DNA of 64,000 bases from Nymphaea colorata (Eukaryota; Streptophyta; Magnoliopsida; Nymphaeales; Nymphaeaceae): the NCBI RefSeq assembly GCF_008831285.2, contig NC_045139.1, forward strand, positions 13,498,354-13,562,353, in the 5' to 3' direction. Numbering within the stretch: position 1 is the stretch's first letter; the number at the start of each line of letters is the position of its first letter. Below the pieces are notes generated by a model. That model was not told the DNA's origin. It made no database searches and saw nothing but the letters and a program-made list of their open reading frames with translations. A program made the translations under genes and the position numbers. Positions 23,701 to 33,782 of this stretch are shown piece after piece.

Positions 23701-26700
23701 GAAACTGATCTCAAATAAAAACCTACAACTACCAACTTATAACAATAAAACAATTAAAACGCACAACACCACCAATAGATCAAACATTTCATAAACATAA
23801 TTAAAAGTTTGAAATATCAAATTTAATGAGGTTCCACAAGTAGGGTTCACAAGTTATGCGGCATATAAATAACTCACAAGTAAATATTAATGTTTTTATA
23901 GCACGCAAAGTTTTACAATAGCCTAAAAGTCAATTGCTAAATCTGTAATTCTAATTCTTGACACCAAAATCCTTAAATAAAACTAGTCTAATTATAACAT
24001 AAAGGGAACATAAATAGTTTATAATCACACTTATCATATTAACATTGATTGCCATAAAACCACCTTCTATTATAATTATAATAAACAAGAAAAAAATTAA
24101 GATAATACAAGTATATATGCAAAGTACAGATAGAAGCTTAAAATAACTTACAAATATTCAAAATACAATGGTATTTGGATTGTAACTGTAACTAATAATT
24201 ATAAGTGCACATGCACACATACATACACACCAAGAGAGATAAATTCATGTAGAGAAACGCAAAAGAGAAGTCAACAAGAGCATGACCATGTGAAGTAGAC
24301 ATGAAATGCCATGAAACCAATCATGGTTCAAAAAACTATTCTATTTCAAATGGCCAAAAATGATGTCCAACTGCATGAACATGACCACAAGTTTGTAATG
24401 CAGCCAATGACAAGTTTGCAATGCAGCCAATGACAAATTCCATCCAAAGGAATAGGATTTTCATATTAGGGAAACATCTTCTAACAAATAAAACAGGCAA
24501 GGATACTGAAGAAAAATCTCCTGCACAATACAGCTGTCAATGACAACATCCAATGGGACCTCAGAGTTATCTGTCAAACTGTGATCATGATACGATGAAC
24601 CATGCTTGCAATCTTTAACTGAACTCTTCAGTATAGTTTCCCACTGTGCACCACCAGAAAAGCACTGTAGGGGGCCCCCATTCCGTAAGTCAGTTGTTGA
24701 TGTTTCGCCTGAACTAGAAGAAACTGACATAGCTTCATTAGCAACTGAAGAGCTGAATATGTCACCTTCAGCCCCATTGCAGAGTTGCAAATCCCTATTT
24801 TCTTTTCCTTTCTCTGAACCAGAATTAATGCCCTCCTTGACCCTAAACCTACTAGATGCAATCTGGCTTCCAATATCAGACGTGTGAAGAAGTTGGTTCT
24901 CTCCTTTTGCACTACAAGGATCTTGGACAGAAGAAAAATCATAATATGGAAGCCTGTCTAACTGACTCCCATCTCTTGACGACATTACCTGCAACCAGTC
25001 ATGTCTTGCCAACATGGGATTAACACTGAGAACATTGTGTGCTTGTGAAACGCCCCATGGATGAGAGGTAGATGCTTCAAGTGAAACCTCAAACCCTTTG
25101 CTGTCAAAGTGTTTCTCAACCATAGCTTCTTGAAAAACTGTATTAGAAAACCAAAATAAGTTATAATAAAATAAAAATAAAAAATTCAAAAAAAGGACTT
25201 TAATAATGAACTGCCCATTAGAATGCTCTTAACATTCCGTTAAAAATCTCTCCACCAGATCTAACAAAACAAGTGTATGCTTGGTTCAGCACTTACCATC
25301 TGCTAGTAATGGATTCCTCAGAAGACCTCCAAGAGGCCAGATTCTACAACATGGAATTTCATCATCAGATGATGCATTTGGCACATGAAGTTCCTTTTGT
25401 ACAGTTGTATGCCCTGGAAGTAGACATCTATTCGTTGAGTTAGAAAATTTGGTAGCAGACCGCACATCTTCCAACTTCTTATCAAGCAATAAGGAGGAAG
25501 TAGTTCCACAGAAAGAACTCAAATCTTCAGTTTGAGAAGATTCCTTGACCAGAAAATTACTATTGACCAGATCAGAAAAAGTTGAAAAATCATGTTGTTC
25601 CAGTGGCTTCATCCCTAGGTATCTTTCTTCATAGCTGTGCAATGAAAAGGCTCCAGAAGGATCTGAATCATCATCCAATAAATCCATTTCAGAACTAAGA
25701 ACTTCAGATGAACTAAGAGAACCAGAACCTTCTTCCTGATCAACAACCCTGGGATGTCATTTGATATATGCTAATCAATAAATTACAGAGATAAGAAACA
25801 AGAAAGTCAAGCACATGATACTTCTACTTTTTTTATACTAATATGAGCCCATGACTTGCAACTGCTTGTTAAGGTTGTCCCAAAGTCACAAACATGGCAA
25901 GGAATTGAAAAAGAGTAAATGTCATTCAGCCTTAGCTAATAAAGCCAAAGTTAAGCATCTGCACAAGCATCGGGTTCAGCATAGTAATAATCAAGAATGT
26001 AATAACTTATAAAGAAAGCAAAAGAACAAAAAAAATAAGGGGAAGGAACCCACAGTGTGTTTGCTTGATAGGAAACAGACAGGCTGTGGAGTGCAACCTC
26101 CTCAGGTGCTGAAGAAGATACTCCGCTACTATTAGCCACTTTCATACCAAGGTAAGCAGGAGTGTCTCCATAACGTAGCACCTATAATTTAAACATAAAA
26201 TAGAGATGCTGAGTAGAACAAAGAAATGGAAAACCAGCGTCAACATTAATATTAAGTAAAAGGACAGGTGTCTTGAGTAGAACAGTAAACCTATTGACTC
26301 AAGCAATTGAAGTAAAGAAAAGAACAAGAGAAGACAACCCAAACTGGAAATCAGATAGAGGTTGAACCGTTGAAGGCCGCACATGAAGCTATTCCACAAT
26401 CAAAAAGAGGCAAAAAGCAATTACAGAATACAACTGCATGACATAAACTGACGAAACAAATTCCAGAAGAAAAGGAGCAAAGAAACACAAATATAGACAC
26501 ACTCACACTAGTCAACAAGTTCAACCAGCTCATAAGTTCTTCAATTGGGCATATGCTATATAGCATCGTACATAAGTTGAAAAACAGCTATTCAAGTTCC
26601 AACATCTTTCCTCCAGAAGGAACAACACAAACATCATTTCAACCTACATGAACCTGAAAATATAACTTATTGCATGAGGAATCTAGTCCATTTAGCTCTG

Positions 26701-27926
26701 CTCCTACCCCTAGGTTTAAAAATCTGAATTATATATTTTAGACAATCTAAATTTTGTTCTTTTGCTACCTAATTCCAATGGCAAGAATGGACTTAGAGCA
26801 TGCAATATTTTGTTTTAAAGAAAGATGCTGTGTACGATATCAAAACAAGATAGAGTTGATGGAGGTGCAAATATAAACGATGAACTTTGATCAGATTTCC
26901 TGATCAGGAACATAATATGCAAATATTATCCATTACACATGCTATGCAAATATTATCCTTACACATGCAAATTCACAGAAAGGAAAAAAATAATAATCTT
27001 ACAATAAAAAAAAAAATCATAAAAGGTCTCTACAGGAGACTGCATCTCTTGACCTAGAAACATTGCCTCTGAAATCCGCTTTCTTAAAGAGAAACCTGTC
27101 ATTCCTGTTTTCTCTAAGCACACTTTGCGTACAACCAAGAAAACACCATCAAAATTTGAACTAAAAGGATGTGCATCATGCACACACAGCCACATAAAAC
27201 AGTAAACCTAAATTACTTTATGTTATAGACCTATGAAACACCGGTGTGAACATGCCAATAACACGGCACGGACATGTTAACCCGCCGCATCCAACTCCTT
27301 GACTGCGTTGGGCCCGTGTCCATCTACCTGTTGGACACGATCAATGCTGACCGAGATTTGGGCTCCACCGTTTTTTCTCTTTCCCTCCACCTTTCCCCCA
27401 TCCCTTCTCTTTTATCCCTTTCCCGCTGCCTTTCTCTTCCCTCTTTCTGTCTTCCTGCTCGGCATCTGCCTCCTTACCTCCCATTCGGCATTTGCCACCT
27501 CCTGTTCGTTGTCCAGACACACAGGGTCTTCCACGCCGGAGGCACCTTACAGATGCCTCCTGTCCGCCGCCGCACTGATGCTTCCATCACTAGACTTCCT
27601 TGCCGGCATCAGGTAACCCTTTTGTTCCAAAACTCCTTCCTGCCTTCTGCCCATGCCTATGCCTTACGTTCCACTGTTGCATTCAGCCAACTGCATCGTA
27701 CTCCGCCCTAGCAGCAGCTGCTGCAGCTTCTTCCGGTGTTAGGTAAATCCCCAAACTCTTACTACCTTCCGGCTTCCGCCCCTACCTACTCTGCTCCACT
27801 GTTCCACTCAGCCTAACCTTTACTCCTCCGGCGGCAGGTGCTGCAGTTTCTTACAGCGGTAGGTAATCCGGCAGTAGGTGCTGAATTAGTTTGTTTAAAA
27901 CCTTCATGAATGTATTTTTTTAATAT

Positions 27927-27989
<63 letters not shown>

Positions 27990-29284
27990 GCCAGCCGCAC
28001 CCGCGTACCCGTGATCTTGAATTTGGTCCGCACCCGCACCCATGTGACACAGCTATAGACTCCAGATGAGATTTTTCGAGGACAAGTTCCAATTCACATT
28101 CACAAAAACTCTTAGTCACTCTATTTTTCCACTTGACAAGTTCCATGCATGTGGGCAACATATTCTACAGAATTCCACGGAACCAAGAAGGCAACAAGAT
28201 GATTCTTACATTGTCATTTAACTTTCTCGATCTGGTATTCAGCTCTAAGAAAAATCTGTTGAGCTGTTCCTCCATTACACTGTACATGGCCTTCCTCTTT
28301 GCTATGAGACCTTCAATACTCTGCTTGCTAAATGACAAAGTGGAATAAAAGACTTCATGTGATGAACAATTCCAAAAGGGGAGAATAACCTCTAGATTGC
28401 TCAGCCCAGAATATGAAAAAGGCTTTTCGCCATAATTGTCAATTCCAATGAACTGACAATCAAAGAACTCTAGCATCTTCACCAGTAGTTGAAGTTGCTG
28501 ACCAGCACGAAAGATAAGCCCACAAACATCCTTCAGAAAACAAGGCAAAGCAACACCTTCATGAATCTGCAATTACCAAATATCAAGAGTATATTAGGCA
28601 CGTTACAGCTCCCAAGTGCTAGGATTTGATCTTCAATAAGCACATCATTTACCTCATAAGGTGGCAGGGTAGAGCTAATATTGCAAACGGCCACATCTTG
28701 ACAGTTACAAGTGGAGTCGTCCACACTTCCTACAATAAACTCTCCGTAGGGATCACTTATGGATGCTTGATATATCCATGATCTAATGAGACGATAGTAC
28801 AGATCAAAGGAATGATAAAAGAGAAATTTGAGCAGCACTTCATGAACTGGATCAGTATCCTAGAAGAACAACATCAGTAAAAGTCTTCACAAAACCAATG
28901 TAAATAATATACCATAAGCCACAAGAATATCCATGCATATGCAATATATCCAAAAAGACCCATACCTTGTGACAATAAGCAAGACAATGGCAACAAAAGT
29001 CCAAAGAATTTCATTAATCTAACTCTGGAAAACCTATCTGTTACTTGAGATTCTAAGAACAATCCAAGAATAAGGTAAATCATGTTTGATACAACTAGCA
29101 ATCCCCTAGCAATCTCAATAGGTTTAGGACCTAGGCTTAAAATGTCAATATAGTATAAGGCATACGTTAGAGGATGGAAGCATAAACACATGCCTGTTGT
29201 GGGACAGAAACAATTTTTCCATAGTTTCAATTTTCATATGATGAGGAAAGAGAAGCACTTGCATAAGCAACGCAAATATATATA

Positions 29285-29331
<47 letters not shown>

Positions 29332-31941
29332 AGAATTAAAATTAAATATTTGAAAACAAAATTTTCTAGACGCCAACAACAGAGTTTGGAACTACAGTGG
29401 GAAACTAAAAAAGTGGTACTGCAACAAACTACGAACCACAAAAAATTCAAATCAACCTAAACACTGTTGATGTACTTCCCCAATATCTGAAGAACAGTCC
29501 AATCATCTTGAAAAATTATATGTAGGATCGAACAAGCATGGACATAAGCAATTATTGCGTCCTCCAATTTAGATCATCTCTTAGGTGTAATTGCATGTAG
29601 GAAAGATTGTAACCACAGGATGACTTTTTCTTTTTTCTTTTTTTTTTTAATTACTATAAAGCATAAACTTATCTCTCTAATCATAGAACAAGGGTGGTGC
29701 AATGTGCATTCATGATACAGAGATGTATCTAACTGATCAAAAAGGAGTTACCTAATTGGCAACCATGGGGTAACCAAGTCTAGTGACCAACCAGACAAGT
29801 AAATCAAGTTTTCTAAGGGTGAAAGGACAGCAATGTAAGCAATCAGATACTTGTATACCAACCCACAAGCCTGCTGGTGTCAAAGAATAGTTTACCGTAC
29901 AAGGACCATTACCATAAAATAAACACCATGCTGACTGAGCAGAGTTGTTAAGAACTTTAACTTAAGAAACTTTACACTCAAGTTGAGCCATCAATTTCAA
30001 ATTTTCACATTGCTTGGCAATTCACAACAAAAATGGCATACAAAGCACAATTTTCTCATGTCAAGACACATACAACAATATCTTTCTCAGCAACATCTTT
30101 GAATATAAATGTTCACAATAAGTATCAGGCTGTCTCTGCAATGTACTTTTCAAAAAAGGACAGAGAAAAATTCACTAAAGAAAATAAGTTGGTCAACATT
30201 TGACAGGTGAGTGTAAGAAAAGATAACATTCAATTTCCTTTATATAATGACGTTTTATGCAGTTCACCTGCAGTTTGACTGGCATGCATGCAAGCACCAC
30301 TAATCTGTCATGCATATACGCACACAAACCAATATATACACAAATACACACATAACTTAGCATAGAACAAAAATCTAAGACAATAATATCTCCATTTTAT
30401 CAGGTTAGATGAAGTTCAAAAATAGGAATGAGAAGCACCCTAACTGTTCTTGATGCATGCATGATTATGTTGTATATATGGTAGTGAATTGTTGAGTATC
30501 CAAATGTCAAGTCAAATGCTAGTCAGCGCCATAGTTTGCAAAGTATCACCGTGCCTACCTGAAGTTGCTTATAAAGGTAGGTAAGTAAATCTGCTCCTCT
30601 AGGAAAATTACAGAACTCCACCCCTCCTGCACTTACACCCTTGTGCACTTCTTCTGATGACTGTGACAAAGCAGGCATTGCATTTTTCAGCATGCAAATA
30701 GCTCCAAGTGCTTGAATGCGAGTCCTCAGTTCCTCAGTGTGTAGGTAAACCTCCAAAAGAGTAACGTCGGTTTGAAGAATACTTGTACGGCAACCCTTTT
30801 CACCCGCATCTTTGGCCAGTTCTTTGGCATTTGATGAGCGTCTTAGATAAATAGATGCTTCTAACGTATTTATTGCACAAAGATATCCTTGCAGAACCAG
30901 ATTCATGCCAACAGAAAATCCATAGTTTATAAGACTATAAGGAGGATGAGACCTAGACACGATGTGTGTACTTAATTCCACATCCGGAGATACTATACCA
31001 CTATCTGAATCATTGAGGGGCTTTCGATTTTTTTTCCTTCCCTTGGTGTGTGAACTACGTGTGGCGTCCTTATCCTTTCTAGCTTCACGGTGGACATTCA
31101 TGTTACCGCCAATAAAATAGTCCACAAATTTTTGCAGACCCGAACATATAGCACCATAATGACTTATAGATTTGAGCATCGCTCCTAATGCCTTTGTGCT
31201 GGCAGATCGATGCCATAAATTAGGAACGCTATAGGCGCTTAGATCAGCTGGAGTAACACTAAATATTGAAGAGAGCTTTTCTAGGTCAGCAAGAGCCGAA
31301 TCAGAACCTTGCAGTGCATTGAGAGCCAATTTAACCAACATAGCTTCCTGCAAAACAATGTGAATTAATTCCAAATAAATCAACTCATGAGTCCATGACA
31401 AGTACCGCGGAACAAGAATTCGGAGATTATAACATGCATTCAAGTTAGCATTTGAAACGCAAGCCTAGGAGAGAAGAACAAAAGCAAGACGTCAAGAAAC
31501 TTTAGACACGTGTCTCAGACTGTAAACGAGTAGTAACAATGCCCTATTGATGACCAATGTACTGGATTCTCTTTCGATAGTTAGGGTTTTTCTTTTTTCT
31601 AAAAAAAGGCTGACGCTCATCAATGGACGTCATCCACGGTGAACAAACAAAAGAAATAACACTTAACTGATTAGGATCGCATCCCATTCGCACTGGTCAA
31701 CCCACGAGGACAAACAAGAAAGGGAACCTCGAGGAAAATAGAATGGAACGAAAAGATAGGGCATAGCAGACGGGCTTACCGAGATCTCGTCTGCGCGAAG
31801 CTCCGCGCCAGCCACGGAAGAAGGTGGTGGTCGAGATGCACCGCTCTCGGAGGCAATCGATTCCCAGGGTTTCGGAGCAAGCCATGGCTCCTGCAATCTG
31901 TACTTCTCCAGGATGGACGAGAGAACCACATCCTTCCCCAT
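8786..31941 (-). CDS. GCP6: Gamma-tubulin complex component 6 (GCP6-like), 15 exons
   Basis: GCP6 is an Spc97/Spc98-family subunit of the gamma-tubulin ring complex that nucleates microtubules. Exons, all closing in phase: 31941-31780, 31347-30559, 28859-28653, 28566-28210, 26181-26054, 25748-25297, 25128-24507, 21885-21744, 21605-21443, 21335-21172, 20810-20737, 11000-10901, 10271-10210, 9380-9221, 8938-8786. The total is 3735 nt, or 1244 aa, close to the roughly 1200 aa of plant GCP6. Residues 1-54 carry a YRLQEPW..KPWESI motif. A GRIP1-like region spans about 55-505, and a variable acidic/serine-rich insert spans about 506-900. The GRIP2-like C-terminus carries LLEEGFNLHENLLALRRYH (about 915-933), LTPEALKIYASVFRFL, QQLNHFLATLQAYVQSQLL and YGQKFQINCSSLSDLL. 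Intron 11 (20736-11001) is 9.7 kb, of which 8.86 kb is the nested Copia/hAT insertion; the original intron was about 0.9 kb. The start is the ATG at 31941. GCP5 is the main alternative; the N-terminus and length favour GCP6. Confidence 0.9.
11186..11661 (-). repeat. 3' LTR of the Copia element
   Basis: This 476-bp LTR is complete. Reading the minus strand, a CTATAAATAG TATA box lies at 11370-11361. An inverted repeat AACGGCTAG/CTAGCCGTT lies near 11410-11430. A (TA)n tract lies around 11562-11582. It is bordered outside by the CTATA duplication and inside by the polypurine tract. Confidence 0.95.
11662..11672 (-). other. Polypurine tract of the Copia element
   Basis: On the minus strand this reads TTTGAGGGGGGG immediately before the 3' LTR. 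It is the plus-strand priming site for reverse transcription. The pol stop codon (11677-11675) lies directly upstream. Confidence 0.85.
11675..14986 (-). CDS. Copia pol: protease, integrase, reverse transcriptase, RNase H
   Basis: One uninterrupted frame of about 1100 codons. The protease active site is IDSGASFHM. A GAG-pre-integrase HQRLGH motif follows. The integrase catalytic triad is present: D in HSDVWGP, D in RSDLGGE, E in GVAERKH. A long Copia RT follows with the YVDDM catalytic motif, then RNase H with TDADWGGD and SSTEAEYRA. The last four domains look intact. Homologous sequence begins only near 14870; the more upstream part overlaps gag in another frame. Pol is not in the gag frame, so making Gag-Pol would need a frame change near 14870-14840, or this copy carries an indel there. 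This is a host-genome retroelement with no envelope gene. Confidence 0.93.
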   Translation of the reverse strand: MKEQGEKLFAIIVKKKDIPSQDVQNLEFLIKEAMLRLKFKKRSEASSFQLEQLISALQPFLKGGSIPSTLGATVASTSSSKYSWIIDSGASFHMTPYESLLTECTKNDSYSFVKTADGTSLEIDFIGNLDLAFGSKILKVPQVRHIPKLNLNLLSVFQIADLGFDVIFSQSKCLIQDRISKKMIGEGFRTNNLYYIDFLDLSRPSCNISKECDIQTWHQRLGHSNIEKMSHLPFMENFCQKNFDCNDCIKAKMKALPFDNRNFIAQKSFDLVHSDVWGPAPIMSKGGLLYYVIFIDDYSRHTWVYFLKHKSEVFTNFKNFYNMIYTQFGSNIKVFRSDLGGEFMSNEFQQFLKEKGIVHQRSCPNTLQQNGVAERKHRHIIETTRALFLSKNVPKNFWAEAVLTSTYLINRMPTKILKHISHFERLHHVKPNYNRLKVFGCKCFVLSDKDDKLSSKAICCVFIGYSETQKGYRCYDIKKDKVYVSRNVIFLENEDGFKDEPKKLEDYTFLWTTDIDDDEPDKGIEVPIEEVNNDNSTHIIPPKEILVYRRRDPQNQETNQSLPRRSQRHIRPPQRFVSYESFSPKFRACIMAHHSFHEPSSYLEAKEDPNWIEAMNLELKALESNETWDIVPLPTGKKTIGCRWIYKIKTRSDGTLERYKARLVAKGYAQEYGIDYEETFAPVARMTSVRTLIAIASVKHWTIFQMDVKNAFLNGHLQEEVFMSAPPGFDLPQNKVLRLKKALYGLKQAPKAWFDKFSSVMFNQGFKSCYSDTAMFVKTTSVGVIVLLLYVDDMVITGSDDEGIIKVKHFLSKCFQMTDLGRLTYFLGIEVAYSKQGYLLSQMKFVSELVDRTGISDDKVVDTPAALGVKMKIDDEEILENPTPFRQIVGALSYLSITRPDIAHAVHVISQFQQRPTSVHMGAAMRVVRYVKNTINKGLFLSSSSILELVAYTDADWGGDPNNRHSTTGFCVFLGDSLISWRCKKQNKVSLSSTEAEYRAMATTTMEIVWLKSLLKDMGIHITNPVKLCCDNKSAIYIASNHTFHERTKHIEMDCHYVREEFLQKNIDLSYVQSEYQLGDFFTKALAATRFNFLLGKLSVITP
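14835..15746 (-). CDS. Copia gag polyprotein
   Basis: The frame opens at the ATG at 15746 (MDDKVSSLPFPKL, then NYIQWARTMEHFI), the usual start of a plant Copia Gag with the UBN2/retrotran-gag domain. It ends with a CCHC zinc knuckle, CYHCQEEGHTKPRC, typical of nucleocapsid, then KLRIFDKRSN. It stops at 14835 while the pol frame is already open. Copia elements usually have gag and pol in one frame, so the offset is noteworthy. The length is about 303 aa. Confidence 0.9.
   Translation of the reverse strand: MDDKVSSLPFPKLSSTNYIQWARTMEHFIRSKSLWGLVDGTKLEPQLVLTKVVDGRAMELDATEKEKVMAEYNKKWEEWSVGHHKIITWILTCVDNATSGQISKLNSALEAWEYLKKTHTMRDVAYMHHVQLKIHNLQQGDRSIKDYVAKMDQLYDELSIFEPHWTQDLILKEKQIQREKFYKFIIGLRPEFDGVKTALLHRSKTPSMNEAIAELQMEENRLCLDKEKVNNVLATSRPGAHLRPYRPPHFNRTNEGTRRKIICYHCQEEGHTKPRCPKLRIFDKRSNVAAQIQEEKRSKFIPT
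16060..16075 (-). other. Primer-binding site of the Copia element (initiator Met-tRNA)
   Basis: Immediately inside the 5' LTR, the minus strand reads TGGTATCAGAGCCAGG, complementary to the 3' end of plant initiator methionine tRNA. This is the standard primer of Copia elements and confirms the element's orientation. Confidence 0.92.
16236..19714 (+). mobile_element. Full-length hAT DNA transposon nested in the Copia 5' LTR
   Basis: The ends are CAATGTTGTA and TACAACATTG, a 10-bp perfect terminal inverted repeat. They are flanked by the perfect 8-bp duplication CCTAAAAC at 16228-16235 and 19715-19722; 8 bp is diagnostic of hAT elements. The length is 3479 bp. Subterminal regions carry many short GTATCGTACGATAC-type palindromes: 16246-16410 on the left, and TACGATACG copies at 19640-19700 on the right. 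These are likely transposase-binding sites. It contains a three-exon transposase gene with all catalytic residues visible. Confidence 0.97.
16764..19290 (+). CDS. hAT transposase (BED zinc finger, DUF659, hAT dimerisation domain)
   Basis: Exons 16764-18615, 18706-18910 and 19008-19290 join in phase to give 779 aa. Residues about 1-45 form a BED-type zinc finger (CGFCG, then MKHHLAG). An acidic stretch follows at about 85-115. The RNase-H-like core shows the first Asp in MSDGWTD and the second Asp in FITDNAANY, followed by SPCATHCVNLML. Exon 2 supplies the third acidic residue in CERNWSVFQHIHSKKRNRL, within the C-terminal hAT dimerisation domain. The tail is very acidic (residues about 735-779). 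The first exon has no stop or frameshift in 617 codons, so the gene looks functional. It runs antisense to both Copia and GCP6. The donor and acceptor sites are canonical. The start is the first ATG before the zinc finger. Confidence 0.93.
20323..20600. repeat. About 103-bp tandem repeat, nearly three copies, in GCP6 intron 11
   Basis: Units begin GTGGGAAGCTAAT or a close variant at 20323, 20426 and 20530. Shared blocks are AGCCAGCTTCCTrGTAACTA and GAGATACATwAGCATAG. The third copy is partial. A truncated earlier copy may precede 20323. The copies are roughly 80% alike, so the repeat is old. Confidence 0.8.
22491..23444. mobile_element. Non-autonomous hAT-like element in GCP6 intron 7
   Basis: The left end is GTGTCACAAAAAACGG. 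The right end, reverse-complemented, is TTGTCACATTAAACGG. The 8-base flanks ATAGATAA and TGAGATAA agree at six positions. Subterminal sequence has repeated CGTATTATACCCG-like motifs (22528-22590, 23385-23425). The middle, near 22760-23050, contains TTCGTGAGTCTTC-type repeats resembling a transposase gene leader. No transposase is present. Its right arm resembles the element at 44853-45250. Confidence 0.6.
24391..24438. repeat. Short tandem repeat (about 24 bp x 2)
   Basis: CAAGTTTGTAATGCAGCCAA is followed directly by CAAGTTTGCAATGCAGCCAA, each trailed by TGA. It lies inside GCP6 intron 7, just beyond the donor of the long exon 7. Confidence 0.8.
27231..28052. mobile_element. Non-autonomous hAT-like element in GCP6 intron 4
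   Basis: Flanks TTATAGAC (27223-27230) and CTATAGAC (28053-28060) are an 8-bp duplication with one mismatch. The ends CTATGAAACACCGGTGTG and, reverse-complemented, CTGTGTCACATGGGTGCG are imperfect inverted repeats. The left arm has the CACGGCACGGACATG sequence common near hAT ends, and the right arm has CCGCACCCGCACCC. The inside is GC-rich compared with the intron and includes an (AT)n(AC)n microsatellite at about 27932-27985. There is no intact coding sequence. Confidence 0.6.
29275..29329. repeat. (TA)n microsatellite in GCP6 intron 2
   Basis: About 27 TA units with one TT interruption. It lies between exons 2 and 3. Confidence 0.9.
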
Positions 31942-32469
31942 CAACCGACGTGCAGTGGGTGGGGGGCGGAGAAGAGGGAGAGCTCAGAGCAGAGGATGAA
32001 AAAGGCACTGGACTGGAGTTCCCGCCTGGTGCCAAATAGAGATTAATGGATCGGATTTGTTGCGAGTTCAAAAGGTTCCGAACTCGACCCAAATTAGAAT
32101 CGGCCTCTCCTAGAGCGTTTCGTCGCACATAAATGACACAATAACGTGAAAACCCATACAATTGTTTGTCGCTAAACCAATCTCAGGATCCATTCCGTAC
32201 GGATCATATCAGTGTAGGAAAATTTAGCCGCGATCAGGAATTCCGCCCGTGCTACTTCACTTTATTATTTTGTATTTTTTTCCATTGATTTTCAACAAAA
32301 TATATTTTGCCAATTATCACCAAAGAGAGTTCGCAACAACAAAGTAAGTCCATCACCAAGCGGCTGGGATCGCCGCTGAAGTGGCAAATCGGTCACCTAT
32401 CATGGAATTTGGACATAGAATGAGAAATTCTCTCTTCTCTATGTTACGAACGTTCACTCTAAAAGTTGC
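31942..32469 (-). promoter_or_regulatory. Upstream region of GCP6
   Basis: This is sequence 5' of the GCP6 start. The part nearest the start (31942-32150) is GC-richer and likely holds the leader and core promoter. I see no convincing TATA box or known motif cluster. No gene is present. Confidence 0.35.
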
Positions 32470-33167
32470 AACACATATAGGTCGGGTCAATCTATATGCC
32501 GTATTCGGATATATGACTTATCACAAATGTAATGTAGCATATCGTAAAATAATTTTTTTAATTCAAAAAAATTTAAAAAATTATAAAAAGGAGAGAGAAT
32601 TAAGAAAAAATCATGAAAAATGTACTCCTACACTCATCTCACATGAAAAGCATTCATGATTCATCATCACTCATAAGTCATGATATATCAACAATACATT
32701 GAGAAATGAAAAATCATAGATTCAAAATAACATAATAAGCATTTGATCATAAGTTTACAATGTTTTTTATTATATCACAAGTTTACAACATCTAATAGTT
32801 GACTGTCAAGCGTCAAATATTATGATTACCATCAATCAATAATAATCATAATTGCATGGTTAAGTCTTCTAGAAAACTAATAAAACTTCCCTGCTAGAAA
32901 ACTAATAAAACTTCCCTCCTCAGCAACTCTTTAAAAATGTTTAGAAAGCAAGAAAGAGAAACTATTTTAAAACGAAGCACGCAAAAATGAACCTCAAGTG
33001 AGCCCCTTTTTTGTTTTGTCCCCGTATAAGATACATAAGCTTATTGTCTTTATTGTATGATATGGCCCCCGGCCCCCGTATTTCAATAAGAGCGATATGC
33101 CCACGATACATAAATGTCTCATGTATCGTATAAAGTAATTGTATAAGCTACATATCGTACGGATAAC
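32470..33167 (-). mobile_element. Decayed, internally deleted relative of the 16236-19714 hAT family
   Basis: In inverted orientation, 32478-32600 matches the right arm of the family: GGTCGGGtcaaTcTAtatGCCGTAT, then ATCACAAATGTAaTGTAGCATATC as in the copy at 40711-41869, then A/T runs. The other end, around 33060-33167, has CGATACATAAATG, ATGTATCGTATAA and ATCGTACGGATAACAATG. Reverse-complemented, that end matches the CAACGTTATCCGTAtCGcACGATA end of the same relative. No transposase frame remains except A-rich remnants around 32620-32720. I could not define target duplications. Confidence 0.6.
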
Positions 33168-33632
33168 AATGCATTCATTATATGCATATGTTGTTTCTTT
33201 TGGTTGTATTGCAAATGGGAGTCAAATAAAGTCTTGACAACCGATGAGTCTCCTCCGAGCACATCCAAACAGACGCACACACATACACCTCTTTAACAAA
33301 CAGATCAATACATGCAAAAATGAACCTCAAGCAAGCCCCTTCTTCGTTTTGTCCTCGTATTCTAAGATACATAGGCATATTGCACGTATTGTATGATATA
33401 AACCCCATATTCCAATACAAGCGACATTCCTACAATACATAAATGTCTCGTGTATAGTATACGTATTGTATAAGCTACACATCGCATGAGACAGATAACA
33501 ATGCATTCATTATATGCCTACGTCATTTCTTTTGGTTGTATTGCAAATGGGAGTCAAATAAAGTCTTGACAACCGATGAGCCTAAGAACAGACGCACACA
33601 CATACACCTCTTCAACAAACAGATCAATAGAA
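32981..33632. repeat. About 333-bp tandem duplication spanning a hAT terminus
   Basis: Copy one begins GCAAAAATGAACCTCAAG at 32981 and copy two at 33314, with a period of 332-333. Both contain the GATACATAAATGTCTCGTGTA-like hAT end, then GATAACAATGCATTCATTAT, TTGCAAATGGGAGTCAAATA (33211 and 33543) and ACGCACACACATACACCTCT. The duplication therefore copied a transposon end together with its flank. Confidence 0.85.
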
Positions 33633-33782
33633 CAAAGAATTTAAACTTTTAGTGGACGGGTGGGTCTTATTTACAATACATTGGGATGGCCTGACAAAAG
33701 TGTGAGACAACAAGCGCGACCAAATATGGCTCCCCCCAACAAACAGTGTGGAATTCGCACTATTATATTGCCGCGGTATTCA

